A stretch of 5,689 bases of DNA from Deltaproteobacteria bacterium. GTDB lineage: Bacteria > Desulfobacterota > Desulfarculia > Adiutricales > Adiutricaceae. Both the position numbers and the translations under genes were made by a program. The DNA is taken from assembly GCA_031257955.1 (NCBI GenBank), contig JAIRNQ010000240.1, positions 1 through 5,689 on the forward strand. Reading direction: 5' to 3'. A model generated the notes under the pieces. That model saw only the letters and a list, made by a program, of their open reading frames with translations, was not told the DNA's origin and ran no database searches. Below are positions 1 through 5,104 of this stretch, one piece after another. The number at the start of each line of letters is the position of its first letter. The first letter of the stretch is position 1.

Positions 1-673
1 CGCCGGCTATGGCGGCCAGGGTGTCGCTGTCGCCACCGATGGAGATGGCCCCCCTTATGGCCTCCTCGTAATCGCGGCTCTCGAAGAAAGCCACCAGGGC
101 CTGGGGGACGGTGTCCTGGCAGATTTCGTTGAATTGGTAGTCGGCCCGGATGGAGTCGAGGGTAAAATCCAGCGGGTAGTAGTTTTCGACCACAAAATCC
201 TTGATTTTTTCCTTCTCCCATCCGGTCCGGGCCAAAAACACCGAGGTGGCCGTGGCCTCGGCCCCCTTGATGCCCTCGGGGTGGTTATGGGTGACCTCGG
301 TCACCAGGCGCGAGAGAAGTTTGGTCTCTTCCAGGCTCTTGGCGGCCAAACCGCAGGGCGAGACCCGCATGGCCGACCCGTTGCCGAAACTATTGTAAGG
401 CTCGGGGTCTTCAGAGAAGAGCCAGACGTTGAACCGGCCCCCGTAGCCGCAGCCCGGGTAAAGGCGGCCTATACCCCGCATGGCTTTCACTGTCTCCAAA
501 CCCAAGTTTTCGTAATTCCCGCCGCTTACCAGGATGGCATGGCCAACGGCCGCGGTCAGGACGCTGTCGTCGGTAAAAAAACAGCGATCGTTTAAAAACT
601 CGAATTCTTTGGTTTTGATGTTGTTCCACTCAAAGCGGGAACCAACTATGTCACCAATTATCGCTCCCAACAT
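1..673 (-). CDS. ADP-ribosylglycohydrolase family protein (DraG/ARH fold), 3' end outside window
   Basis: Read on the minus strand this gives 224 codons without a stop, running off the window edge. It starts MLGAIIGDIVGSRFEW. Seen motifs are GDIVGSRFE at residues 7-15, FTDDS at 33-37, GNGSAMR at 97-103 and IGGDSDTLAAIAG at 212-224. In the DraG/ARH family the TDD aspartates and the C-terminal GGDxDT residues (here D215, D217, T218) bind the two divalent metals that hydrolyse the ADP-ribose bond. All are present, so the visible part looks catalytically intact. Family knowledge: these cytoplasmic enzymes remove ADP-ribose from proteins or small molecules; the substrate here cannot be told. Short members are roughly 250-270 residues, so perhaps 30-40 are missing. 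The ATG at 673 is chosen because GGAGAG (686-681) lies 7 nt upstream; an in-frame ATG at 688 would add only MERLK. No DraT-type transferase or toxin partner is visible. It is transcribed divergently from the next gene. Confidence 0.93.
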   Translation of the reverse strand, partial: MLGAIIGDIVGSRFEWNNIKTKEFEFLNDRCFFTDDSVLTAAVGHAILVSGGNYENLGLETVKAMRGIGRLYPGCGYGGRFNVWLFSEDPEPYNSFGNGSAMRVSPCGLAAKSLEETKLLSRLVTEVTHNHPEGIKGAEATATSVFLARTGWEKEKIKDFVVENYYPLDFTLDSIRADYQFNEICQDTVPQALVAFFESRDYEEAIRGAISIGGDSDTLAAIAG

Positions 674-680
674 TTTTAAT

Positions 681-686
681 CTCTCC
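681..686 (-). promoter_or_regulatory. Ribosome binding site of the ADP-ribosylglycohydrolase gene
   Basis: GGAGAG on the minus strand lies 7 nt before the ATG at 673. It lies directly after the alternative in-frame ATG at 688, and so favours the shorter start. A TATATT (703-698) farther upstream could be a -10 box, but no matching -35 was found. Confidence 0.6.
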
Positions 687-751
687 ATTGTTCCCCAAAT
701 ATAGCCCGTTTTCCTACCCGCTAGCCGGTCCCATCGCCCAGCCGAACTATT

Positions 752-882
752 AGTTAGACGATTGGGACACGGAATTAGGCCACACGATTAGACCACGAGA
801 GGGGACCACAAGAGTGGACCACGAGAGAGGGCCACAAGAGTGAGCCATAAGCTCAGGTAAAGCGATTGGGGCCAGAGAATTA
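752..882. repeat. Degenerate 13-bp tandem repeat array, about ten units
   Basis: Units step by 13 bp: 778 GGCCACACGATTA, 791 GACCACGAGAGGG, 804 GACCACAAGAGTG, 817 GACCACGAGAGAG, 830 GGCCACAAGAGTG, 843 AGCCATAAGCTCA. The core consensus is GRCCACRAGAGNG. Weaker units continue on both sides (752, 765, 856 and, one base out of phase, 870 GGCCAGAGAATTA). The centre is also a 26-bp duplication: 791-816 and 817-842 match at 24 of 26 positions. Thirteen is not a multiple of three and no good reading frame covers the array, so this is non-coding. It could be a decayed minisatellite, a binding-site array, or simple slippage DNA; the sequence does not decide. Confidence 0.8.
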
Positions 883-994
883 GTCCTTGGGGTCATTTTA
901 GGGACTGATTCAATTTTTTGGTCAAAATCGACCTCGAAGCCTTCGACAAAATTCAAAATTTCATTCAGTACGGAAAAAACAAATTATTTTAGTC

Positions 995-1012
995 TAAATG
1001 GGTAGCCATTTA
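995..1012. repeat. Short perfect inverted repeat
   Basis: TAAATGG (995-1001) and CCATTTA (1006-1012) form a 7-bp stem around GTAG. There is no T-run after it on the plus strand. On the minus strand an AT-rich stretch follows, but it is not a clean terminator. Its role is unknown. Confidence 0.5.
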
Positions 1013-1068
1013 AGCGCGTGTATTGGGCCTCGCCACCCAGTTGGTAAAACCTGGCCTCACCCTAGGAG

Positions 1069-1104
1069 GTTAGATTTGCCGTCTGGTTCCCAAGAATCTA
1101 ACAT
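1069..1104 (+). promoter_or_regulatory. Weak candidate promoter overlapped by an 8-bp inverted repeat (possible operator)
   Basis: GTTAGATT (1069-1076) and AATCTAAC (1095-1102) are a perfect 8-bp inverted repeat with an 18-bp spacer. A promoter-like pair, TTGCCG (1076-1081) and TAACAT (1099-1104), lies across it with a 17-bp spacer; each box matches the sigma70 consensus at 4 of 6 positions. The geometry resembles a dimeric repressor site sitting on a promoter. Transcription from here would give a leader of about 260 nt before the TPR-glycosyltransferase gene. Both elements are weak enough to occur by chance. Confidence 0.3.
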
Positions 1105-1177
1105 ACCCGTTCCAAAGTTATTTTTCCAGGAAATTTATTATTTCTCTTCAAAAGTAACCCAGGATTTGATATCATGA
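1076..1177 (+). other. Doubtful 33-codon ORF with a strong Shine-Dalgarno
   Basis: AGGAGG (1064-1069) lies 6 nt before a TTG at 1076 that opens a frame ending at TGA 1175-1177. That stop overlaps the ATG (1174) of another small frame, 1174-1377, whose stop in turn overlaps the ATG (1374) of the glycosyltransferase, both as ATGA. Neither peptide looks like any family I know, and codon use is unlike the real genes here. It is listed only because the ribosome-binding signal and the two ATGA junctions are notable. It conflicts with the candidate promoter at 1076-1104, which would start transcripts downstream of this Shine-Dalgarno. Confidence 0.15.
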
Positions 1178-1282
1178 TTAGAATTTTAAGGGATCGGAAA
1201 AGCAGTTTGTGGCGAATTCAGACCAACTTAATGACTGATTCGTCTAATATCCGCGCCGGAATGGTCGGGTTCCGGGGCTCAA

Positions 1283-1307
1283 GGCCCCAAGGCGGGGCTT
1301 TGGGGCC
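1283..1307. repeat. GC-rich hairpin upstream of the glycosyltransferase gene
   Basis: GGCCCCAA (1283-1290) pairs with TTGGGGCC (1300-1307) around a 9-nt loop. A further GGGG (1274-1277) offers alternative pairing with the left arm's CCCC. No T-run follows, so it is not a standard terminator. It shares the GGCC core with the hairpins after the later genes. Confidence 0.5.
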
Positions 1308-1373
1308 AGGGTTTTCGGGGACCAAAACACCAAAGGTTATATCTTTAGCCAATAACGACAGGCAGGCACCCAG

Positions 1374-2822
1374 ATGATAGAAGATATTTTAAAAGCCGAA
1401 AGCTTGGCCCAAAACGGCCAACTGGACGAATCTTGTCAAGCTTTCAAGGATATTTTGGCCAAAGATCCCAATAACGCCAGGAGTTTAATGGGCTTGGGCA
1501 TAGTGTATTTCAAATTGGCCAATCATCAAGAGGCCGAAGCCATTTTTAAGCGGGTCCTGGAGATTAAGCACAACCATTTGGAAGCCCTTAAAAGCCTAGC
1601 CATGGTTTTCGCCGCCCAAAAGGAACGGGACAAGACCGTGGAAACCCTGGACTCACTGTTGGCCATACGCAAAAAGGACCCCGATATCCTCACCTTCGCC
1701 GCTAAGATATACAATAGTTTCGACCTAAAAGAAAAGGCCGCCGACACTCTCGACAAAGCCTTGGAGGTGTCTGGCAACAATTATATCAAGCAGACGGAGA
1801 TAAACGACATCAAGGCTTTCATGAACGGGCTTCCGCTGCCGAGCAAGACCAAGAGCAAGCGACAGATGTCGGTTTGCTGCGTGCCAGGCATGGACTCGTT
1901 CATCCACGAAAATATCAAACGCCTGTCGCTGTATATGACCATAAACGCTACCGTCTCCGGTAAACCCGAAGATCACGTCAAAAGCATAATCAACGCTAAC
2001 GCGGTCTGGCTGGAGTGGGGCAACCAGCTGACCGGGTTTTTGCTGACCCAGAAAAACATCCTGGCCGACAAGAGGGTCATCGTCAGGATCCATAGCTACG
2101 AAATCTACGACGGATTGGTTGAGAAGATAGATTTCAGCTCGGCCAGCGACATCGTTTTCGTCTCCGAGTTCATGAAGGATCTTTTCGTTAAGAAAAACTT
2201 CCCCACGGCCCAGAACTGCCGGCTCCACGTGATCCATAACGGCGTGGACAACCGCCGTTTCAGTTTCGTCCCAAGAGGTAAGTCGCAGAACAACTTGGCC
2301 TTTTTGGCTTACATATCCTACAAGAAAGACCCCATGGTCATGGCCCATGCTTTCTCTTTCCTGGCCAAGCATAACCCCGCCCTTAAACTTCACATTGCCG
2401 GCATGTACCAGGACGCCAGGTATGCGCTGGCCATCCCCCATTTTTTCGAAAAGGCCGGCCTGACCGACCGGGTCACCATCTACGGCCACGTAGCCGAACC
2501 CGACGAGTGGATCAAGGACAAGGATTACATCATCTGTACCAGCCTCAACGAAAGCCAGGGCTTGGGCATCCTGGAATCCATGTCCCGTGGGGTCAGGCCC
2601 CTGGTTTACGACTTTCCCGGGGCCGATGACCTTTACCTACCCTCCCACCTCTGGACCACCTTCGATCAGCTGATAGAACGCTACGACAACCCTGTCGATC
2701 CCAATGAGGCCAGCCAGTTCGTGGCTACGTATTACTCCAAGGAAAGGGAGATCAAAAGCTGGCTGGAGATGCTTCTGGACAACAAAATCGTCAACGAAAA
2801 ATTTGATTTCGCCGCTAAATGA
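1374..2822 (+). CDS. TPR-domain family 4 glycosyltransferase (GT-B fold)
   Basis: This 482-residue soluble protein has no signal peptide or membrane segment. Residues about 1-136 form four TPR-like helix pairs at 34-residue spacing, with typical positions such as LGIVYFKLANHQEAEAIFKR (41-60) and KAADTLDKAL (121-130). A linker rich in Lys/Ser (about 150-164) leads to a GT-B glycosyltransferase: N-terminal half about 165-290 (VRIHSYE 237-243, VFVSEFMKDLF 261-271, HNGVD 288-292), then a C-terminal Glyco_trans_1-like half from about 305 (LHIAGMYQDA 339-348, VTIYGHV 367-373). E393 and E401 in NESQGLGILE give the EX7E motif that contacts the nucleotide-sugar donor in GT4 enzymes. It should therefore transfer a sugar from an activated donor; donor and acceptor are unknown. 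The TPR part may hold a protein acceptor or partner, which is inference. No polysaccharide, flagellin or pilin genes are adjacent. The start has only a weak ribosome site (GGCAGG), and the ATG overlaps a preceding stop as ATGA. Confidence 0.9.
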   Translation: MIEDILKAESLAQNGQLDESCQAFKDILAKDPNNARSLMGLGIVYFKLANHQEAEAIFKRVLEIKHNHLEALKSLAMVFAAQKERDKTVETLDSLLAIRKKDPDILTFAAKIYNSFDLKEKAADTLDKALEVSGNNYIKQTEINDIKAFMNGLPLPSKTKSKRQMSVCCVPGMDSFIHENIKRLSLYMTINATVSGKPEDHVKSIINANAVWLEWGNQLTGFLLTQKNILADKRVIVRIHSYEIYDGLVEKIDFSSASDIVFVSEFMKDLFVKKNFPTAQNCRLHVIHNGVDNRRFSFVPRGKSQNNLAFLAYISYKKDPMVMAHAFSFLAKHNPALKLHIAGMYQDARYALAIPHFFEKAGLTDRVTIYGHVAEPDEWIKDKDYIICTSLNESQGLGILESMSRGVRPLVYDFPGADDLYLPSHLWTTFDQLIERYDNPVDPNEASQFVATYYSKEREIKSWLEMLLDNKIVNEKFDFAAK

Positions 2823-2855
2823 CCCGCGACCGGAGGGCAATGGACCAGGGCTCTC

Positions 2856-2875
2856 GGGGCCAAGGCAATGGCCCC
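2856..2875 (+). terminator. GC hairpin after the glycosyltransferase gene, possible terminator
   Basis: GGGGCCA (2856-2862) pairs perfectly with TGGCCCC (2869-2875) around AGGCAA, 34 nt after the stop codon. There is no U-tract directly after it, so intrinsic termination is uncertain. It may act together with the next hairpin, or protect the transcript 3' end. Confidence 0.4.
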
Positions 2876-2883
2876 CAGTTATG

Positions 2884-2907
2884 GGCCCCGGGCCGGTGGC
2901 CGGGGCC
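2884..2907 (+). terminator. Second GC hairpin, possible terminator or 3'-end structure
   Basis: GGCCCCGGGCC (2884-2894) pairs with GGCCGGGGCC (2898-2907): a 10-bp stem with one bulged G and a GGT loop. It lacks a following T-run. Position after the gene and stability suggest an RNA 3'-end role. Confidence 0.4.
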
Positions 2908-3048
2908 GTAAACTTGGCTAGACCGATGAGTTTAAATATTTGGAAATATTAACGTTAAAGTTTACCCCATAGAATATATTCATCTAAAATTTAGAATTTT
3001 ATTTTCTAAAAAATTTAAATTGTCGTAATTTTTATGCCTTCTCAAAAC

Positions 3049-3077
3049 TTGCCAATCACTCCCCTTACGACTATAAT
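3049..3077 (+). promoter_or_regulatory. Sigma70-type promoter for the acyl-CoA synthetase gene
   Basis: TTGCCA (3049-3054) is a 5-of-6 match to the -35 box. After exactly 17 bp comes TATAAT (3072-3077), a perfect -10 box. The region upstream is AT-rich (for example AATTTTTAT near 3026-3034) and could act as an UP element. Predicted start of transcription is near 3083-3085, giving a leader of about 190 nt before the ATG at 3274. It is the best promoter in the window and implies that the acyl-CoA synthetase is expressed independently of the upstream gene. Confidence 0.75.
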
Positions 3078-3083
3078 TTAAGA

Positions 3084-3183
3084 TTCGCGCCCGGTATTCC
3101 GAGCGCCTCCGGGCGGCCTTTAGGCGCGCCCTTGGTACCCCTTTGGCGCTCGCCCAGGCCGGGCCTTGGCCCGGCGGTGGGCG
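3084..3183 (+). promoter_or_regulatory. GC-rich foldable 5' leader, possible RNA regulator
   Basis: Directly after the predicted start of transcription, several stems can form. Stem A pairs CGCCCGG (3088-3094) with CCGGGCG (3109-3115). Stem B pairs CGAGCGCC (3100-3107) with GGCGCTCG (3145-3152) and encloses a bulged hairpin at 3111-3131. Stem C pairs CGCCCA with TGGGCG (3151-3156/3178-3183) and GCCGGGCC with GGCCCGGC (3158-3165/3168-3175), about 14 bp in all. A and the B set cannot both form. I recognise no known riboswitch or small-RNA family. GC-rich DNA folds easily by chance, and no T-run follows, so the regulatory role is inference. Confidence 0.35.
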
Positions 3184-3253
3184 GACATGGGATGGGGACA
3201 ATCCATCTTTTCCGGACGGTTTAAGGCGTCTCGCGGGATAACGTTGACGGACA

Positions 3254-3259
3254 AAGGAG
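3254..3259 (+). promoter_or_regulatory. Ribosome binding site of the acyl-CoA synthetase gene
   Basis: AAGGAG lies 14 nt before the ATG at 3274, which is longer than usual. No better start lies closer, and the ATG gives the N-terminus expected for the family. Confidence 0.5.
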
Positions 3260-3273
3260 CTTCAATTACTTTT

Positions 3274-4932
3274 ATGAGCAACGATTACTTGGTAAACATG
3301 ACCATGGGGCAAGTATTGGAACGCAACGCCAAAAACTTCCCCAATGAAGAGGCCTTGATTTTTCCCAACCGAGAGCGTCGCTACACCTGGGGTAGCCTAA
3401 ACGATGAGGTGGACCGCCTGGCCCGGGCCTTTCTGGCCATCGGGGTTAAGAAAAACGACCGGATCTCCATCTGGGCCACCAACGTTCCCCAATGGCTGAC
3501 CACCCTTTACGCCTCGGCCAAGATCGGGGCCATATTGGTTACCGTCAACACCCATTACCGCAAAGCCGAGATTGAATACCTCCTGAAGCAGTCGGAAAGT
3601 AATTACCTGGTCCTGATGGACAGCTTTAGGGGTTTTAGCTACGTGGGGGCCTTAAACGAGATCGCCCCCGAGATCGCCCAAACGCCTTTGGGCGAGGAGA
3701 TCAAGTCCGAGGCCCTTCCCTACCTCAAGAAAGTCGTCTACCTGGGCGACAACCCCCCCAAGGGCATGCACGCTTACGAGGAACTGCTAAAAAAGGCCGA
3801 AGAGGTCCCGGAGTCGAGGCTCAGGGAAATCTCCGCCAGCCTCCATTACGACGAAATCATAAACATGCAGTACACCAGCGGCACGACCGGCTTTCCCAAA
3901 GGGGCCATGCTGACCCACCAAAATATCGTGACCAACGGCTATTGGATAGGCTACCACCAGGGCTTTACCCAGAAAGACCGGATTTGTCTGCCGGTCCCGC
4001 TGTTCCACTGCTTCGGATTGGTTTTGGGGACCATGGCCGCCCTGAACCACGCCACCTGCATGATAGTTTTGGATATTTATAGCGCCCTGGATATTTTGGT
4101 TAACGTCCAGAAAGAAAAATGCACCGGCATTTACGGCGTCCCGACCATGTTCATTACTTTATTGGAGCAAAAGAGTTTTAACACTTTCGATCTGACGACC
4201 CTCAGAACGGGGATCATGGCCGGTTCCCCTTGCCCGATCAAGACCATGAGCGAGACCATAGAACGCATGCACATGAAAGATATCACCATCTGCTATGGCA
4301 TGACCGAGACCAGCCCGGTCGTCTCCCAGACGACCACGGCCGACAGCCTGGAAAAGAAAACCAGCACGGTCGGACGGGCCATGCCCGGGGTGGAACTGAA
4401 GATTGTCAACCCCGAGACCTGGGAAGAGCTTCCCGACGGCGAGATTGGCGAGGTAATCGTCAAAGGCTACGTTAACATGCGCGGCTACTATAACCTTCCG
4501 GAGGCCACGGCGGCCATACTGGATAAGGACGGCTGGATCCACACCGGGGATCTGGGTAAATTCGACGAGGACAAATATCTGGTAATTACCGGTCGCTGGA
4601 AGGACATGATCATCAGGGCCGGGGAGAACATCTACCCGACCGAGGTCGAGGAAGCCATAAGGCACATGCCCGGGGTCAGCGACGTGGCCGTGGTGGCCGT
4701 CCCTTCCAAGCTTCACGGCGAGGAACTGGGGGCCTTCATCATCCCCGATAAGGACGGCCAGGACATAAGCGTCCGCCACGTCAAAGCCTATCTCAGGCCG
4801 CTTATAGCCGGCTACAAGATCCCCCGTTTCGTCACCCTGATCGAGACCTTCCCCCTGACCGCCAGCGGCAAAATCCAAAAGTTTAAGCTTCGGGAGATGG
4901 CCGCCGAACTCTGGTCCTCGGGCAAAAAATAG
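3274..4932 (+). CDS. Acyl-CoA synthetase (fatty-acid--CoA ligase, AMP-binding family)
   Basis: This 552-residue cytoplasmic enzyme activates a carboxylic acid with ATP to an acyl-adenylate and then transfers it to CoA. All core ANL-superfamily motifs are present: the ATP-binding loop YTSGTTGFPKG (200-210), YGMTET (341-346), TGDLG (424-428), the hinge and CoA-side segment GRWKDMIIRAGENIYPTEVE (440-459) and PLTASGKIQK (527-536) with catalytic K533. The N-terminal MTMGQVLERNAKNFPNEEAL pattern and length fit medium/long-chain fatty acyl-CoA synthases of the FadD/AcsM-like group, common in deltaproteobacteria; the chain length cannot be read from sequence. The frame is open from TTG 3166, but the ATG at 3274 is preferred because AAGGAG precedes it and the 36 extra residues are unlike the family. 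It has its own strong promoter (3049-3077) and a long leader. No beta-oxidation genes are adjacent. It could serve fatty-acid uptake, degradation or lipid recycling. Confidence 0.95.
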   Translation: MSNDYLVNMTMGQVLERNAKNFPNEEALIFPNRERRYTWGSLNDEVDRLARAFLAIGVKKNDRISIWATNVPQWLTTLYASAKIGAILVTVNTHYRKAEIEYLLKQSESNYLVLMDSFRGFSYVGALNEIAPEIAQTPLGEEIKSEALPYLKKVVYLGDNPPKGMHAYEELLKKAEEVPESRLREISASLHYDEIINMQYTSGTTGFPKGAMLTHQNIVTNGYWIGYHQGFTQKDRICLPVPLFHCFGLVLGTMAALNHATCMIVLDIYSALDILVNVQKEKCTGIYGVPTMFITLLEQKSFNTFDLTTLRTGIMAGSPCPIKTMSETIERMHMKDITICYGMTETSPVVSQTTTADSLEKKTSTVGRAMPGVELKIVNPETWEELPDGEIGEVIVKGYVNMRGYYNLPEATAAILDKDGWIHTGDLGKFDEDKYLVITGRWKDMIIRAGENIYPTEVEEAIRHMPGVSDVAVVAVPSKLHGEELGAFIIPDKDGQDISVRHVKAYLRPLIAGYKIPRFVTLIETFPLTASGKIQKFKLREMAAELWSSGKK

Positions 4933-4938
4933 CCCCTT

Positions 4939-4963
4939 GCCGGGCCCGCCCGGCGGGCCCGGC
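4939..4963 (+). terminator. Long GC-only hairpin after the acyl-CoA synthetase gene
   Basis: A 25-bp odd palindrome starts 7 nt after the stop: GCCGGGCCCGCC, a central C, then GGCGGGCCCGGC, read as 12-bp arms around one base (an 11-bp stem with a 3-nt loop in RNA). It is extremely stable and well placed for a 3'-end hairpin, but no U-tract follows. It may be a non-canonical terminator or a transcript stabiliser. Confidence 0.45.
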
Positions 4964-4986
4964 GCCTTAGTCCCCAAACGATTTCC

Positions 4987-4998
4987 CCGGCCGGCCGG
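4987..4998. repeat. Perfect 12-bp CCGG palindrome
   Basis: CCGGCCGGCCGG is self-complementary and consists of CCGG repeats. It sits between the two larger hairpins of this gap. It may be only a by-product of local GC/GGCC richness. Confidence 0.4.
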
Positions 4999-5012
4999 AA
5001 GCCCCCTGGCCA

Positions 5013-5050
5013 GCCTCCCGGGCCGGAAGGCCCGGGGGGCGATAAGCCCC
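5013..5050 (+). terminator. GGAA-loop hairpin with an alternative small hairpin, possible terminator before dapL
   Basis: GCCTCCCGGGCC (5013-5024) pairs with GGCCCGGGGGGC (5029-5040) through 12 bp, including one T-G wobble, and closes with a GGAA (GNRA) tetraloop. The last bases GGGGC (5036-5040) can instead pair with GCCCC (5046-5050) around GATAA. The nearest T-run begins 6 nt later (5056-5059), so an intrinsic terminator is possible but imperfect. Confidence 0.4.
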
Positions 5051-5066
5051 AAAACTTTTATCTTTC

Positions 5067-5084
5067 CCCCGGTTAAGGCCGGGG
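5067..5084 (+). repeat. Small hairpin just upstream of the dapL ribosome binding site
   Basis: CCCCGG (5067-5072) pairs with CCGGGG (5079-5084) around TTAAGG. It ends 8 nt before GAGG (5093-5096) and could influence dapL translation. It is short, and a chance origin is possible. Confidence 0.35.
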
Positions 5085-5092
5085 CCGCAATA

Positions 5093-5096
5093 GAGG
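5093..5096 (+). promoter_or_regulatory. Ribosome binding site of dapL
   Basis: GAGG lies 8 nt before the ATG at 5105, normal spacing, and sets this start. Confidence 0.6.
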
Positions 5097-5104
5097 TTTT
5101 TTCC

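Larger units (their letters stand above)
674..1373. other. Divergent intergenic region, about 700 bp, no convincing gene
   Basis: This gap separates the minus-strand ADP-ribosylglycohydrolase from the plus-strand glycosyltransferase. In order it holds the 13-bp tandem repeat array (about 752-882), AT-rich DNA, a perfect hairpin (995-1012), a Shine-Dalgarno-like AGGAGG (1064-1069), a weak promoter-like pair overlapped by an inverted repeat (1069-1104), AT-rich DNA (about 1105-1200) and a GC-rich hairpin (1283-1307). Open frames at 750-956 (minus) and 1174-1377 (plus) have no recognisable domain and low-complexity composition, so I do not call them as genes. Confidence 0.7.
2823..3273. other. 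Intergenic region, about 450 bp, with hairpins, promoter and structured leader
   Basis: No gene is supported here. It begins with two GC-rich hairpins just after the glycosyltransferase stop (2856-2875 and 2884-2907). From about 2930 to 3080 it is very AT-rich and includes AATATTT-GG-AAATATT (2935-2950), the palindrome TTAACGTTAA (2949-2958) and the near-palindrome TCTAAAATTTAGA. A strong promoter (3049-3077) and a GC-rich foldable leader (about 3084-3183) follow. A frame reading on into the acyl-CoA synthetase from TTG 3166 or ATG 3187 is possible, but would add residues the family lacks. Confidence 0.7.

Noticed and set aside
134..595. A 153-codon open frame on the plus strand
   Set aside because: It is antisense to the ADP-ribosylglycohydrolase, which has clear family motifs; the plus-strand translation has none.
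752..882. CRISPR array
   Set aside because: The repeats are contiguous 13-bp units with no unique spacers, and no cas genes are present.
750..956. A 68-codon open frame on the minus strand across the 13-bp repeats
   Set aside because: The repeat period is not a multiple of three, the translation is not periodic, and no start signal or family match is visible.
1174..1377. A 67-codon open frame on the plus strand ending in ATGA with the glycosyltransferase start
   Set aside because: It has no ribosome site of its own, no domain, and codon use unlike the real genes, and it reads through a GC-rich hairpin. It is kept only as part of a low-interest coupling observation.
1725..2489. A 254-codon open frame on the minus strand
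   Set aside because: It is antisense to the TPR-glycosyltransferase, with no recognisable domain, and is explained by codon bias on the plus strand.
3084..3183. tRNA, SRP RNA or RNase P RNA gene in the GC-rich leader
   Set aside because: There is no T-loop GGTTCRA box, no SRP GGAAGGAAGC-type core and no RNase P consensus; only generic GC-rich stems are seen.
3166..3273. N-terminal extension of the acyl-CoA synthetase from TTG 3166 or ATG 3187
   Set aside because: The TTG at 3166 starts inside the loop of a strong hairpin. The extra residues are unlike the family, and AAGGAG plus the ATG at 3274 gives the expected N-terminus.
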